Source: Candidatus Prevotella equi
GTDB lineage: Bacteria; Bacteroidota; Bacteroidia; Bacteroidales; Bacteroidaceae
Direction of reading: 5' to 3'
DNA length: 46,063 nucleotides
NCBI GenBank assembly: GCA_018065145.1
Contig: JAGHTW010000041.1
Location: 1 to 46,063 of the forward strand
Below the pieces are notes generated by a model. The model did not search any database. It saw only the letters and a list, made by a program, of their open reading frames with translations, and was not told the DNA's origin. Each line of letters begins with the position of its first letter. The first letter of the stretch is position 1. This document shows, piece after piece, positions 26,421 to 35,648 of the stretch. Made by a program: the position numbers and the translations under genes.

Positions 26421-28235
26421 TTAATTGTCCTTACGTGGCTTGAAGATTATACAGTCAAGGCGCAAGATACGGTTGTGTGTCTTACTTGAAGAAGATACAC
26501 GTGAGTCTATAAGCATCTTCACCTGAGCCTCGTCGAGACCATAAGAACTTGTTGGGAAGGTATAAGTACCAACGAACAAGGTGTCAAGAACTCCAGGTTT
26601 TGTCTCTAACTGAGTAAGAATCTTTGACTGTGTATTATTTGTCGTTGGACCCTGACCTATTTCGTTGTTCTTATATACCTGATACTGCAGCTTACCATCA
26701 GCAGTGTTTATGTAGTAAGCATTACCATCCTCATTGTTACACTGGAATGATACACGGAAGATAGTAGGAAGCTTCTGAAGATCTGTAGGTACCTTGTTAT
26801 CAGCCTCTGCTGGTACTGTCACGATATACACATCGTATGGAACATTAGAAAGGACATTACGTATATCGAAAAGGTTCTTTGACATATTTGAAGCACTTAT
26901 GGCTGTCAACTCCAGATATGCATCATTATGAACCTTGTGATAGTAAGGATTATCACTTGACACACGAACTACCTTTCCTGATGTATCACCAGACTTATTG
27001 GATGTGGTCTTGAGATTGAGAGAATCGACAGTAGCACTTGAAGTGAAGTCCATCACGATTTCACGAAGATATGTTTCTTCTGGCTTTACGTTCCATGTGC
27101 TTGCCTTCAGGATTTTACCATTACTACAGTCAATAACTTCTGCACCATCCAATACACCACCCTTGCCGAACGGATTGGTGAACTGATAATACTTCTTGTC
27201 GTATGAGCCCCACATATATTTACGACTGAGGTATGATGCCGCATTGGTTGACATGAGGGAATCCTCTTCTGTTGATGACATCTTCTGGAAGACAGACTTA
27301 TTGAAGGTCTTGGTGAATGTCGTTCCCTGAAGAATAGCAAGGCGTGGATGATGGAAGGTGAGTGAGTCACGCTCTGCCTTTGACACCTTCTTGTCATACA
27401 CGAAATACTTTGATGTCTTCTCATAGAGTTCTTTCCATACCTCATTAGTAGGAGCGAGCATCCAGTATGTACTGTCCTCATTCTCAAGAAGTGCATAGAG
27501 CTTATTCTCGAGAATATCATTCTGAGTCACTGTCACAGAGTCAAGGTAATGTGTCTTACCATCCTTAATCTCACCAGGTACACTCCTCTTAGGATCAAAC
27601 TCTTCAATGTTGTACTTAGACAGGTACTTATACACGCTGTCGAGCTGCTCGTCCTTTCCAAGATATTCGTAAACATTTGGATTATACTTTGCTACATTGC
27701 CGATAGAGAAGAGTACGCCGTTGCCAGTGAGTACGTTAGACTTCACATATTCACTGCCAGCAAATCCATTCTTGGTAAATGTAACATTCTTACCATTCAT
27801 CATGCTGATGGTGGTATCCTTCATTGCATTTGAAACAGAATAGTTATAAAGGCTAATGTGGTTCTGTATGAACTCCTTTATCACTGAGTTCTTACTATCC
27901 TTCACAGGAGCTACTTTATTACCGTTCTCATCTACATATCCATTCTTTTCCTTGTTGTACTGTGCTATAAGCGCCGCAGTCTTCTCCGCTGTCAGTTCAT
28001 CATTGGTAGGAGCGAAGATGGTGAATACCTGATTACCATTAAGCGCAGCATCATAGCCTGTTGCCTCCAGTAATTGCTTGAAATTGGAAAGGGAAGCATC
28101 ATCGCTTATTGACTGCCATAATGTTCCATTACCATTGACATTGGAAGCATAGTGGTCGCTCCACTCATCGACGCATGATGTAGCGCCGATGAGCAGAAGA
28201 CCCGCAAATACTGACATTATCTTATTGTATTTCAT
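26421..28235 (-). CDS. fasciclin-domain surface lipoprotein, 604 aa
   Basis: A lipoprotein (lipobox IGATSC) with FAS1 domains. The first FAS1 signature is VFTIFAPTNDEL with IQNHISLYNYSV about 70 residues later. A second follows at STYWMLAPTNEVWKEL with TFHHPRLAILQG. The C-terminal part (about 400-604) is a beta-rich domain ending in KTHNRILRLDCIIFKPR. FAS1 lipoproteins are frequently encoded beside SusCD in Bacteroidetes and probably act as surface glycan-binding proteins in the place of SusE/F. It sits between two SusCD pairs, 36 nt before the second susC. Confidence 0.75.
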   Translation of the reverse strand: MKYNKIMSVFAGLLLIGATSCVDEWSDHYASNVNGNGTLWQSISDDASLSNFKQLLEATGYDAALNGNQVFTIFAPTNDELTAEKTAALIAQYNKEKNGYVDENGNKVAPVKDSKNSVIKEFIQNHISLYNYSVSNAMKDTTISMMNGKNVTFTKNGFAGSEYVKSNVLTGNGVLFSIGNVAKYNPNVYEYLGKDEQLDSVYKYLSKYNIEEFDPKRSVPGEIKDGKTHYLDSVTVTQNDILENKLYALLENEDSTYWMLAPTNEVWKELYEKTSKYFVYDKKVSKAERDSLTFHHPRLAILQGTTFTKTFNKSVFQKMSSTEEDSLMSTNAASYLSRKYMWGSYDKKYYQFTNPFGKGGVLDGAEVIDCSNGKILKASTWNVKPEETYLREIVMDFTSSATVDSLNLKTTSNKSGDTSGKVVRVSSDNPYYHKVHNDAYLELTAISASNMSKNLFDIRNVLSNVPYDVYIVTVPAEADNKVPTDLQKLPTIFRVSFQCNNEDGNAYYINTADGKLQYQVYKNNEIGQGPTTNNTQSKILTQLETKPGVLDTLFVGTYTFPTSSYGLDEAQVKMLIDSRVSSSSKTHNRILRLDCIIFKPRKDN

Positions 28236-28262
28236 ATTTCGTCTATTTGCTATTGTTTATAA

Positions 28263-30386
28263 TTAAAGGTCATCCTCTGTTGTATCACCAGTAACGGCAA
28301 ATACACTCTTTGGAACGAGTTCAAGATAGTCGAACATACCCTCCTTGTTTGTTGTATTCTGTGCAGAGACATTCTTAATGCGCAATGTGTGACGTTTGCC
28401 GAAGTCGCTCTTCTTTATATTAACGGTACAAAGCACCTTACGCACTGTTGACGCACTTGCGTCTGCACGATCAGCAAATCTCTCACCTACCTTGGTAGGA
28501 TCATCTGCATGGAAACATGAGAATGGTCCACGGTAGTAACCTTTGTTCTTCAGAATCTTGTAGTCGCTGGCACGTAGTTCTTCATCTTCTCTGATGCTGG
28601 AATACTTAGGGAAGTTACCAGCACCATATATCTCTGGTGATGCTATCTGTAACTCCATGTTGATAGGCAAGCCCGCTGCTTTTCCATCAAAGAATACCTG
28701 AACAGATCCACGAGGTGCAGTAGTCATGGCAGCAAAGCCAAGACGCACCTGCCAGTCACCTTCAAATGGGAATGGTGGTATCTCGAATGTAACGTCGAAT
28801 ACGCCATTAGCTATACACTCATCACCATGGAGAGAATAGAACTTTGAACGTGGACGACGATAGATGAACTTAGCATCAGCACCTTCTACCTTTACACCTT
28901 TGAGGTAACCATTAGGGAAACAATAGTTGAAACCTATTGATTCATCATCAATATTCTGACGCTCATATCTTCTGTAATCACCATTCATACGCATGTTGTT
29001 TGTCATTATCTCTGGGAAGATGGTAGAGAAGTCCATACGTATGCGGCAGTTGTCAACAACGTCACGTGTTGTCTCATCAAACTTTGCAATATCGCTAAGA
29101 TAAAAATAAATACCGTTGATAGCATCAATTGTCTTTGATGGGTTTATCACATGAGCACCCTGCTCAAAGTATTTTTCTTTGTCATATCGACGATTGATAT
29201 AATAAGAACCAAGCTCATCACCGGCACCTATCCATGCTTCTTTTATCAAGTGTTCCAACTTTACCATTGTACCAGTGAGCATCGTGGTGTACCAGTCAAC
29301 AGAATTAGCATACTCCTTATCAACGCCGAGGTCGTCACGCACTGTAAGGTAGTTGTAACCCTGTACATTGCGGTCAAGGAGGTGATATGCCATAAAGCGA
29401 TTAAGAGGGTTCTTTGGATCTGTCAGATGGTCGAAGTCATGGCTTGGCAGATTAACATCTTCTGGATACATAGTATCATAGATGCTGCAAGCCAAATCAT
29501 ACAGTCCTTTTACATCAGACTCTGCACCGTTAAAGTAGTTAGCGTATTTCTCCTTCAGCACTGCATCAGGAACAAGGAATGCGGTATATCCATACATCTT
29601 CTGCTTTGGGGCGATTGCCCATTCACGCTCCTCCTCTTTTCTTTCTGCGCCTGTAAAATAGGTATATTTTTCTACGTCAGGTGCAACGTAACTCTTATCC
29701 ATAATCATGGTGTCGAGAACCATCTCGTAGCCCGTTGCCTTTAATGCCTCATAATAGATACTTACACTATTGTCCTCCTTGATGAAGTTTGCAAGAGACT
29801 TTGTTGAGTTGACAATCATTCTGTCAACAGGCTGTACGATACCATTCTCTACAGAGTCATCCTGGTGCTCAAAGATAATGCTGGCATTACCATTGAGTAC
29901 AAACACCATGTTACCATTCTGATCAAGTTTGTGGCTGACAGAGACATTTCTGCGCATCATATTCTGTGAACGCAGAATACCATTGTCAGAACTACTCAAG
30001 TCAGATGTAGAATACATAACATTGAAAAGATGTGTACGTGCGATAGTGTCACACTGATCCTTTGTAAGGTCAGCAATCGTTACACCGCATGAGTCAAGAT
30101 ACTTATTGACAGCCGCATTGGTTGGTGCGAAACAGGTAAAATGACCGTATGCTGACAACTGGTCCATTATTTCTGCCTTTTCCACAATAGCAGCAAAATT
30201 ACTGAAGTCGCTGTTTGACTTAAGATACTGACTCATCATCTGTCCCTTGAAGGTATAATAATTCTCAGCATCAGGTGCATCAGAACAAGACGACAACGTA
30301 CCTGTTGTGAAAAGTGCCATCTGCACAGAGAAGAACATCAGTAATGTCTTCACAGCACCATTCGTATATTTAGAAAAAGTAGTCAT
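28263..30386 (-). CDS. fasciclin-domain surface lipoprotein, 707 aa
   Basis: A lipoprotein (lipobox TGTLSSC) with an N-terminal FAS1 domain (HFTCFAPTNAAVNKYL, then IARTHLFNVMY). A second degenerate FAS1 follows (TAFLVPDAVLKEKY, FMAYHLLDRNVQGY). The C-terminal region (about 470-690) is beta-sandwich-like and ends with RHTLRIKNVSA and FDYLELVPKSVF, as in carbohydrate-binding modules. It likely binds glycan at the cell surface. It lies 27 nt upstream of the next fasciclin lipoprotein and 32 nt after the first SusD; the shared PTN/PTD motifs and layout suggest paralogy with the genes at 26421 and 35649. Confidence 0.75.
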   Translation of the reverse strand: MTTFSKYTNGAVKTLLMFFSVQMALFTTGTLSSCSDAPDAENYYTFKGQMMSQYLKSNSDFSNFAAIVEKAEIMDQLSAYGHFTCFAPTNAAVNKYLDSCGVTIADLTKDQCDTIARTHLFNVMYSTSDLSSSDNGILRSQNMMRRNVSVSHKLDQNGNMVFVLNGNASIIFEHQDDSVENGIVQPVDRMIVNSTKSLANFIKEDNSVSIYYEALKATGYEMVLDTMIMDKSYVAPDVEKYTYFTGAERKEEEREWAIAPKQKMYGYTAFLVPDAVLKEKYANYFNGAESDVKGLYDLACSIYDTMYPEDVNLPSHDFDHLTDPKNPLNRFMAYHLLDRNVQGYNYLTVRDDLGVDKEYANSVDWYTTMLTGTMVKLEHLIKEAWIGAGDELGSYYINRRYDKEKYFEQGAHVINPSKTIDAINGIYFYLSDIAKFDETTRDVVDNCRIRMDFSTIFPEIMTNNMRMNGDYRRYERQNIDDESIGFNYCFPNGYLKGVKVEGADAKFIYRRPRSKFYSLHGDECIANGVFDVTFEIPPFPFEGDWQVRLGFAAMTTAPRGSVQVFFDGKAAGLPINMELQIASPEIYGAGNFPKYSSIREDEELRASDYKILKNKGYYRGPFSCFHADDPTKVGERFADRADASASTVRKVLCTVNIKKSDFGKRHTLRIKNVSAQNTTNKEGMFDYLELVPKSVFAVTGDTTEDDL

Positions 30387-30418
30387 AGTTCTAAATTATT
30401 CTGTTTTGATTATTGTTT

Positions 30419-32197
30419 TTAGTTACTAGTCTCATAACTGCTGTTCTCACCACTGCCGAACGCAGGGTTCTGATGCAGATTGCTGTTGACCTTGAGTTCA
30501 TCAAGGTTATATGGCCAGAAGATAGCATCCATCTTTTTCAGCTTATCCTGAACTACAGATGCAGTATTAGGATTCTTGTTTACAACAGCCTTGCTGAGAT
30601 AATCGGTATTACCCTCACGCATAGAACGTCTTACGAGGTCGAAGTATCTCTTTCCCTCGAACATCAACTCACGATGACGCTCCTCATAAACGAGGTTTAA
30701 GATAGATAACTTTGTAGTATAATTTGCAATCTTGAGTACGTGTGTAGGATTTACCTCCATTAGCGAACGTTTGTTGACTGCATCAACAAGGTCAAAGGCT
30801 TCCTCTATGAGCTTATAGTCAGAATCATCCTTTGTGATGTTTCCTTCCATTGTTATCTTCAATGCTATTGCTTCTGCCTTCAGCAGCATTATGTCGGTAA
30901 GGCGATAAAGGATAAAGTTTGACTTTGTGCGTGAGATATGGTCATTGCCGTATGTCTCATACAAAGCAGAATATCCTGCTGTCTTATAAGTCTCTTTAGA
31001 AGACTCCAAGCTTACCCCACCCTTTGTAGCATATTTGTTGATAGACACTGGAGAACTATTTGCAAAACGGTAGTTCTCATAAGAACGACCATCCATACCG
31101 TCATTCTCCTTTGCGTATATCTTATAAAGACCATCACGCTGATCCTGTGTGATATAAGAAGGTGCAACAACAAAAGGAACACGTCCATCTGCACCATACC
31201 AGTAAGCTACAGGCTCATTTGACATCTGTCTGCCTTCACTAAGCTTTACAAAGTTTATCTCCATGATAGACTCCATGCTGTTGCCTGTCACAAATATCTC
31301 ACCAAAGGCATTACCGAAAGTATTTGAACCCTTGTTACGAGAGAGGATAAGTGGATATCCATTGACATTCACAAAGTCAGCCTCGCTGTACTTCTTATCC
31401 TGAGCATCCTTCTTCTTGCTTTCTATGATAAGGTCTGCATAGTGAATACACATATCATAGTTCTGCTGCCAGAGATACATTTCACAGAGGAGTGCATAGA
31501 TAAAGTTCTTTGTCACACGACCAGTGTTATAATATGCCTCCAGACCATTTCCTTCAGGATACTTGGTCAAAGCCTTGTCCTTGACAGCTTCAAGGTTATC
31601 AATGAGCTTCTGGAGTACTTCATTGAACGGAGTAGCAGGCAATTCCATTGACTGACTATCATCAAGGTATGCTTCCTCATAGTAAGGTACATCACGGAAT
31701 GCACGTATGAGATAGAAATAGCAAAGAGAGCGTATTGCTGTTACTTCTGCTATGTGTGCTTCCAATTCACTACCGTTATATGAAGGGTCTTTTGAAGCCA
31801 CCTCTGGAGCATATTTTATAACAATGTTACATTTATTGATGACGCTATAGAAATCACCCCAATAGGTGTAACCGTTATTTGCAGTGATATTCTCCTTAAG
31901 CAAACGCTCCAGATTAACATCCTTTTCAATAGTACCGTTATTGATGATGTTCTCAGAACGGAACTCACCCCATACCATCATCTTACCAAGTACACCATTT
32001 GATGCAAGAGAGGAATAGAGTCCTGTTACGACATTATCAACGTCATTCTTCTCATTCCAGAACTTGTCCTGGGTAATCTCGTTTCGTGGTTCTATCTCAA
32101 GGAAGTTATTACAGCTTGTCAATCCCGTTCCTGCTACTGCAACAACGAAAGCAAGCGAAATATTCTTTACCTTATTATATATATTATAATGTTTCAT
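30419..32197 (-). CDS. SusD-like glycan-binding lipoprotein (first pair)
   Basis: A 592-residue SusD/RagB-family lipoprotein. Lipobox is GTGLTSC, followed by the classic NNFLEIEPRNEITQDKFW. TPR-like helices include AIRSLCYFYLIRAFRDVPYY, and the C-terminal signature is YEERHRELMFEGKRYFDLVRR. It binds oligosaccharides and caps the 1137-residue SusC encoded 20 nt upstream. Its low similarity by eye to the other SusD here suggests that the two pairs handle different ligands. Confidence 0.92.
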   Translation of the reverse strand: MKHYNIYNKVKNISLAFVVAVAGTGLTSCNNFLEIEPRNEITQDKFWNEKNDVDNVVTGLYSSLASNGVLGKMMVWGEFRSENIINNGTIEKDVNLERLLKENITANNGYTYWGDFYSVINKCNIVIKYAPEVASKDPSYNGSELEAHIAEVTAIRSLCYFYLIRAFRDVPYYEEAYLDDSQSMELPATPFNEVLQKLIDNLEAVKDKALTKYPEGNGLEAYYNTGRVTKNFIYALLCEMYLWQQNYDMCIHYADLIIESKKKDAQDKKYSEADFVNVNGYPLILSRNKGSNTFGNAFGEIFVTGNSMESIMEINFVKLSEGRQMSNEPVAYWYGADGRVPFVVAPSYITQDQRDGLYKIYAKENDGMDGRSYENYRFANSSPVSINKYATKGGVSLESSKETYKTAGYSALYETYGNDHISRTKSNFILYRLTDIMLLKAEAIALKITMEGNITKDDSDYKLIEEAFDLVDAVNKRSLMEVNPTHVLKIANYTTKLSILNLVYEERHRELMFEGKRYFDLVRRSMREGNTDYLSKAVVNKNPNTASVVQDKLKKMDAIFWPYNLDELKVNSNLHQNPAFGSGENSSYETSN

Positions 32198-32217
32198 AAT
32201 GTTATTACGATTAAAGA

Positions 32218-35200
32218 TTAGAAATCCACAGTCATACCGAAAGTAAACGATCTTGGACGTGGTGTCTGATAGCTATCGATAGCTGGACTATAGCGTGAAG
32301 CTGAGATATCAGGATCGACACCAGTATATTTCGTGATGACGAATGGGTTGTTGGCAGAGAGATAGAAGCTAATTTTGCTAAGACCAATGTTCAGCTTGCT
32401 AAGCATTTTCTTGTTGAGAGCGTATGAAAGCTGAATATAGTTCACACGAAGGTAAGAACCATCCTCTACGAAACGATCACTAATCAGAGTGTTGTAGTTT
32501 GATGTAGCACCATACATAGCACGAGGGATTGTTGTCAAGTCACCCTCCTTACGCCAACGATAGTTCACAGCCTGACTCTGGTTGTTGTTACCAATCATAG
32601 ACTCTGTATCAAGGCGTGCAAGGTTGATGATGTCACAACCTACACGATATGACAACTGTGTTGTGAGACGCCAGTCACCATAGTTCATTGTGAAACCGAA
32701 ACCACCATAGAGCTTTGGCAGTGAAGAACCGAGGTAAACGATGTCAAGAGCATTAATCTGACCATCATTGTTTACGTCTTCATATATTGCATCACCACCG
32801 CTGAACTCGTAGTTCTTACCTGTACCATCGTTAGTATAGTTGAACGACATACGGAGAGGATTGCCCTTATCATCGCGGATAATCTTACCCTCAGCGTTGA
32901 GAGCTACAGGAGCTGAGTGACGATCCACCCATGCCTGCTGTTTCTCCTCTTTTGACATGTTTGCCCATCCAGCAATTTCTGCAGAGCCCTTAGCGTCTGA
33001 GATTGTCATGTTCTTGATAGTCTCATACTTATACTCGTAAACGCCCTTTGAACGGAAACCGTAGATTGCATTAAGAGGGTTGTCAATCTGTACACGTGTA
33101 AGAATCTGTCTGTTGTCATTGGTGAATTCGCTATTCATGCCCTTCAGTACTGTTGGATCCATCTCAAGGAGTGTGGTACGGTTGTTACTGAAGTTCACGT
33201 TTAAATCCATAGTGAACTTACCCTTCTTCACGAGCTTGTTGGTGTTGATGAAGAACTCCCAACCAGTATTGCGAAGCCTACCAGTGTTACGATAAGCAAC
33301 AGAATAGTAACCTGAGCTTGATGGTATTCTGTTATTCTCCATCAACATATTTGAACGTGTAGAGTTATAGAGGTCAAGCTTGAAGTTCAGTTTGTCGTTG
33401 AGGAAGTGCAGGTCAATACCGAGGTTGAATGTGTTTACATCCTCATACTGAAGGTTTGTGAGCTTCAGGTTTTGTGGTGTCATAGCACTAAGTCCAAGGT
33501 ACTGTGCAGCAGAACCATACTTTGAGGTGTAGAGATAGTCTCTGTTAGGCTGTGCACCTACATAACCCCAGCTTGGGCTGATACCGAATTCGTTGATGAT
33601 TCCACTCTCACGAATTTTCTTCATGAAAGGCTCATCAATAACGTTCCAACGGAGTGATACAGAAGGGAAGAGGCCCCATCTGCGGTCTGGACCGAAACGT
33701 GTAGTACCATCAGCACGCAATGTGAAGTCGAGGTTATAACGGCTCTTGTATGCATAGTGACCAGATACACTGAAGTTCATGGAACGTCCCTCATTAAAAG
33801 AAGAACCAAGACCAGTAACCATACCACCTGCGTTAGGGCTTTCTATACCGCCAGAAGGAAGTCCCTTACCGTTTGTTGACTGTGAACTTGATGAACCAGT
33901 GTTAAGCTCCATACGACCAAAGACCATAGCAGAATGATCCTTGTTGCGGAACGATGGTATGAAGGTAAGAGTGTGCTTGGTTGTAAGGTTTACACTCTTT
34001 GAGCTGAAGATACCAGATGTATTATGACCAGCATGCCAGTCTGTTGTTACGAGTTCTGATGGATAGAAAGAGTCGTTGTAGCTATTGAAGATATTCATAT
34101 ACACCTGACCACGGTATGTCAGACGATGATGATCCTCATCCATACCAAGAAGCTCGTAGTTGATAACGAGGTCTGGACAGATATCGTACTTTGTATCTAC
34201 ATTCTTTGCGAGATAAGCACTTGCTACAGGGTTTACATATACGCGCTGATCCTTATCGAAGATATCGCTACCTTTGTAATATCCACTCTGAAGCATGTTA
34301 TAGTAAACGTCGGTATCATTGCCATACTGATCTTCTTCGTAGATACTCATATTAGGCATTTTCTTCTGGGCAATGCCAAGAAGGTCATCAGAATTCTTGA
34401 AGTTCTTTGTATAGACAAGAGAGAAGTTTGTCTGCACGCGGATACGCTGTGAAATGTTATAGTCAAGGTTCACACGTGTAGAGAAACGCTGAAGCTTCTG
34501 TGCGAGCATCTGACCTGTCTCATTATCGAAACCACCAGAGATACGGAAAGTAGCTCTCTCACCACCACCAGATACTGTGATGTAATGGTTCTGTCGGAGA
34601 CCCCACTTTCTTACAGCGTCACGCCAGTCAGTGTTGTCGTCATACTGTCTCCACTCTGGCCATGTCTGGTCGTAGTTGATTTCGTTGATATTACTTGCAG
34701 CAGAACTCTGCTCTGGGTTGAAGTATGACTCCTTCAGCAACATAGTATAGTCATCACCAGAGAGCATGTCAAGACCCTTTGGCTGATATGTGGCTGTCAG
34801 CTTGAGGGAATAAGATACTTTTGGTTTACCTCTAACACCACGCTTTGTTGTGATTTCGATAACACCGTTACTACCCTGTGAACCATAGATGGCTGTTGCG
34901 GCAGCATCCTTCTTAACTGTGATAGACGCGATATCCTCTGTATTGATATTAAGGAGCTCCGCGAACTTATCCTCGTTGGATGTAGAAGCATCGAAGTTAG
35001 AGAGATCAAGGTCACGTACATTACCATCAACAACAATAAGTGGGCTACCATCTGTCAGTGATGACAGAGAACCAGAACCACGCAGACGCATGGTAGAACC
35101 AGAACCGAGGTTACCTGAGTTACCAACGATATCAAGACCTGCGATACGTCCCTGCAGAGCCTCGTCGATAGTATTGATACCGAGTCCCTCGAATTCCTTT

Positions 35201-35631
35201 GTAGAGATAGACTGACTTGAGAATGACACCTCACGCTCTGGGATAGGGAGTGAGTTACCTGTCATACGCTTCTTTGACTTTACAGTCACCTCCTGAAGGG
35301 TTGTAGCAGACTCAAGCTTCACATCAAATGTAGATTTGTCGAACTTGAATGTCTGTGTCTTCAAACCTACGAAAGAGATACGCAACTTATCCTTTTCATT
35401 CTTCACCTTCATGACGAAGTTACCGTTCATATCGGTGACAGTAGATTCTATGATACGGCCATTGCCGTCAATCTCGCAAACGGCAGCACCCATGAGTGGT
35501 CCGAAGTCGTCACTTACGGTACCATGCACGGATGTTATCTGTGCCATCGCGGCTGCTGAGCACATAAACAGGCATATTGCCAGCACAAGAGCTCTGCATC
35601 GAGATATTGTATTATATATATTGTATTTCAT
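32218..35631 (-). CDS. SusC-like TonB-dependent transporter (first pair)
   Basis: A 1137-residue SusC/RagA-family transporter. The signal ends SAAAMAQ; residues about 32-105 are a carboxypeptidase-regulatory-like domain (SVHGTVSDDFGPLMGAAV, TDMNGNFVMKV). A long TonB-box-like/linker segment precedes the plug (NTIDEALQGRIAGLDIV, SGSTMRLRGSGSL, PLIVVDGNV, AATAIYGSQGSNGVIEI). The rest is a large beta-barrel ending PRPRSFTFGMTVDF. No STN domain. It starts 17 nt after the upstream fasciclin gene. Confidence 0.93.
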   Translation of the reverse strand: MKYNIYNTISRCRALVLAICLFMCSAAAMAQITSVHGTVSDDFGPLMGAAVCEIDGNGRIIESTVTDMNGNFVMKVKNEKDKLRISFVGLKTQTFKFDKSTFDVKLESATTLQEVTVKSKKRMTGNSLPIPEREVSFSSQSISTKEFEGLGINTIDEALQGRIAGLDIVGNSGNLGSGSTMRLRGSGSLSSLTDGSPLIVVDGNVRDLDLSNFDASTSNEDKFAELLNINTEDIASITVKKDAAATAIYGSQGSNGVIEITTKRGVRGKPKVSYSLKLTATYQPKGLDMLSGDDYTMLLKESYFNPEQSSAASNINEINYDQTWPEWRQYDDNTDWRDAVRKWGLRQNHYITVSGGGERATFRISGGFDNETGQMLAQKLQRFSTRVNLDYNISQRIRVQTNFSLVYTKNFKNSDDLLGIAQKKMPNMSIYEEDQYGNDTDVYYNMLQSGYYKGSDIFDKDQRVYVNPVASAYLAKNVDTKYDICPDLVINYELLGMDEDHHRLTYRGQVYMNIFNSYNDSFYPSELVTTDWHAGHNTSGIFSSKSVNLTTKHTLTFIPSFRNKDHSAMVFGRMELNTGSSSSQSTNGKGLPSGGIESPNAGGMVTGLGSSFNEGRSMNFSVSGHYAYKSRYNLDFTLRADGTTRFGPDRRWGLFPSVSLRWNVIDEPFMKKIRESGIINEFGISPSWGYVGAQPNRDYLYTSKYGSAAQYLGLSAMTPQNLKLTNLQYEDVNTFNLGIDLHFLNDKLNFKLDLYNSTRSNMLMENNRIPSSSGYYSVAYRNTGRLRNTGWEFFINTNKLVKKGKFTMDLNVNFSNNRTTLLEMDPTVLKGMNSEFTNDNRQILTRVQIDNPLNAIYGFRSKGVYEYKYETIKNMTISDAKGSAEIAGWANMSKEEKQQAWVDRHSAPVALNAEGKIIRDDKGNPLRMSFNYTNDGTGKNYEFSGGDAIYEDVNNDGQINALDIVYLGSSLPKLYGGFGFTMNYGDWRLTTQLSYRVGCDIINLARLDTESMIGNNNQSQAVNYRWRKEGDLTTIPRAMYGATSNYNTLISDRFVEDGSYLRVNYIQLSYALNKKMLSKLNIGLSKISFYLSANNPFVITKYTGVDPDISASRYSPAIDSYQTPRPRSFTFGMTVDF

Positions 35632-35648
35632 GACTGAAAAAACTTTTA

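Noticed and set aside
29151..29744. 197-codon open frame on the plus strand with hydrophobic start
   Set aside because: Antisense to the 707-aa fasciclin lipoprotein, whose frame is intact and family-like; no promoter or family match.
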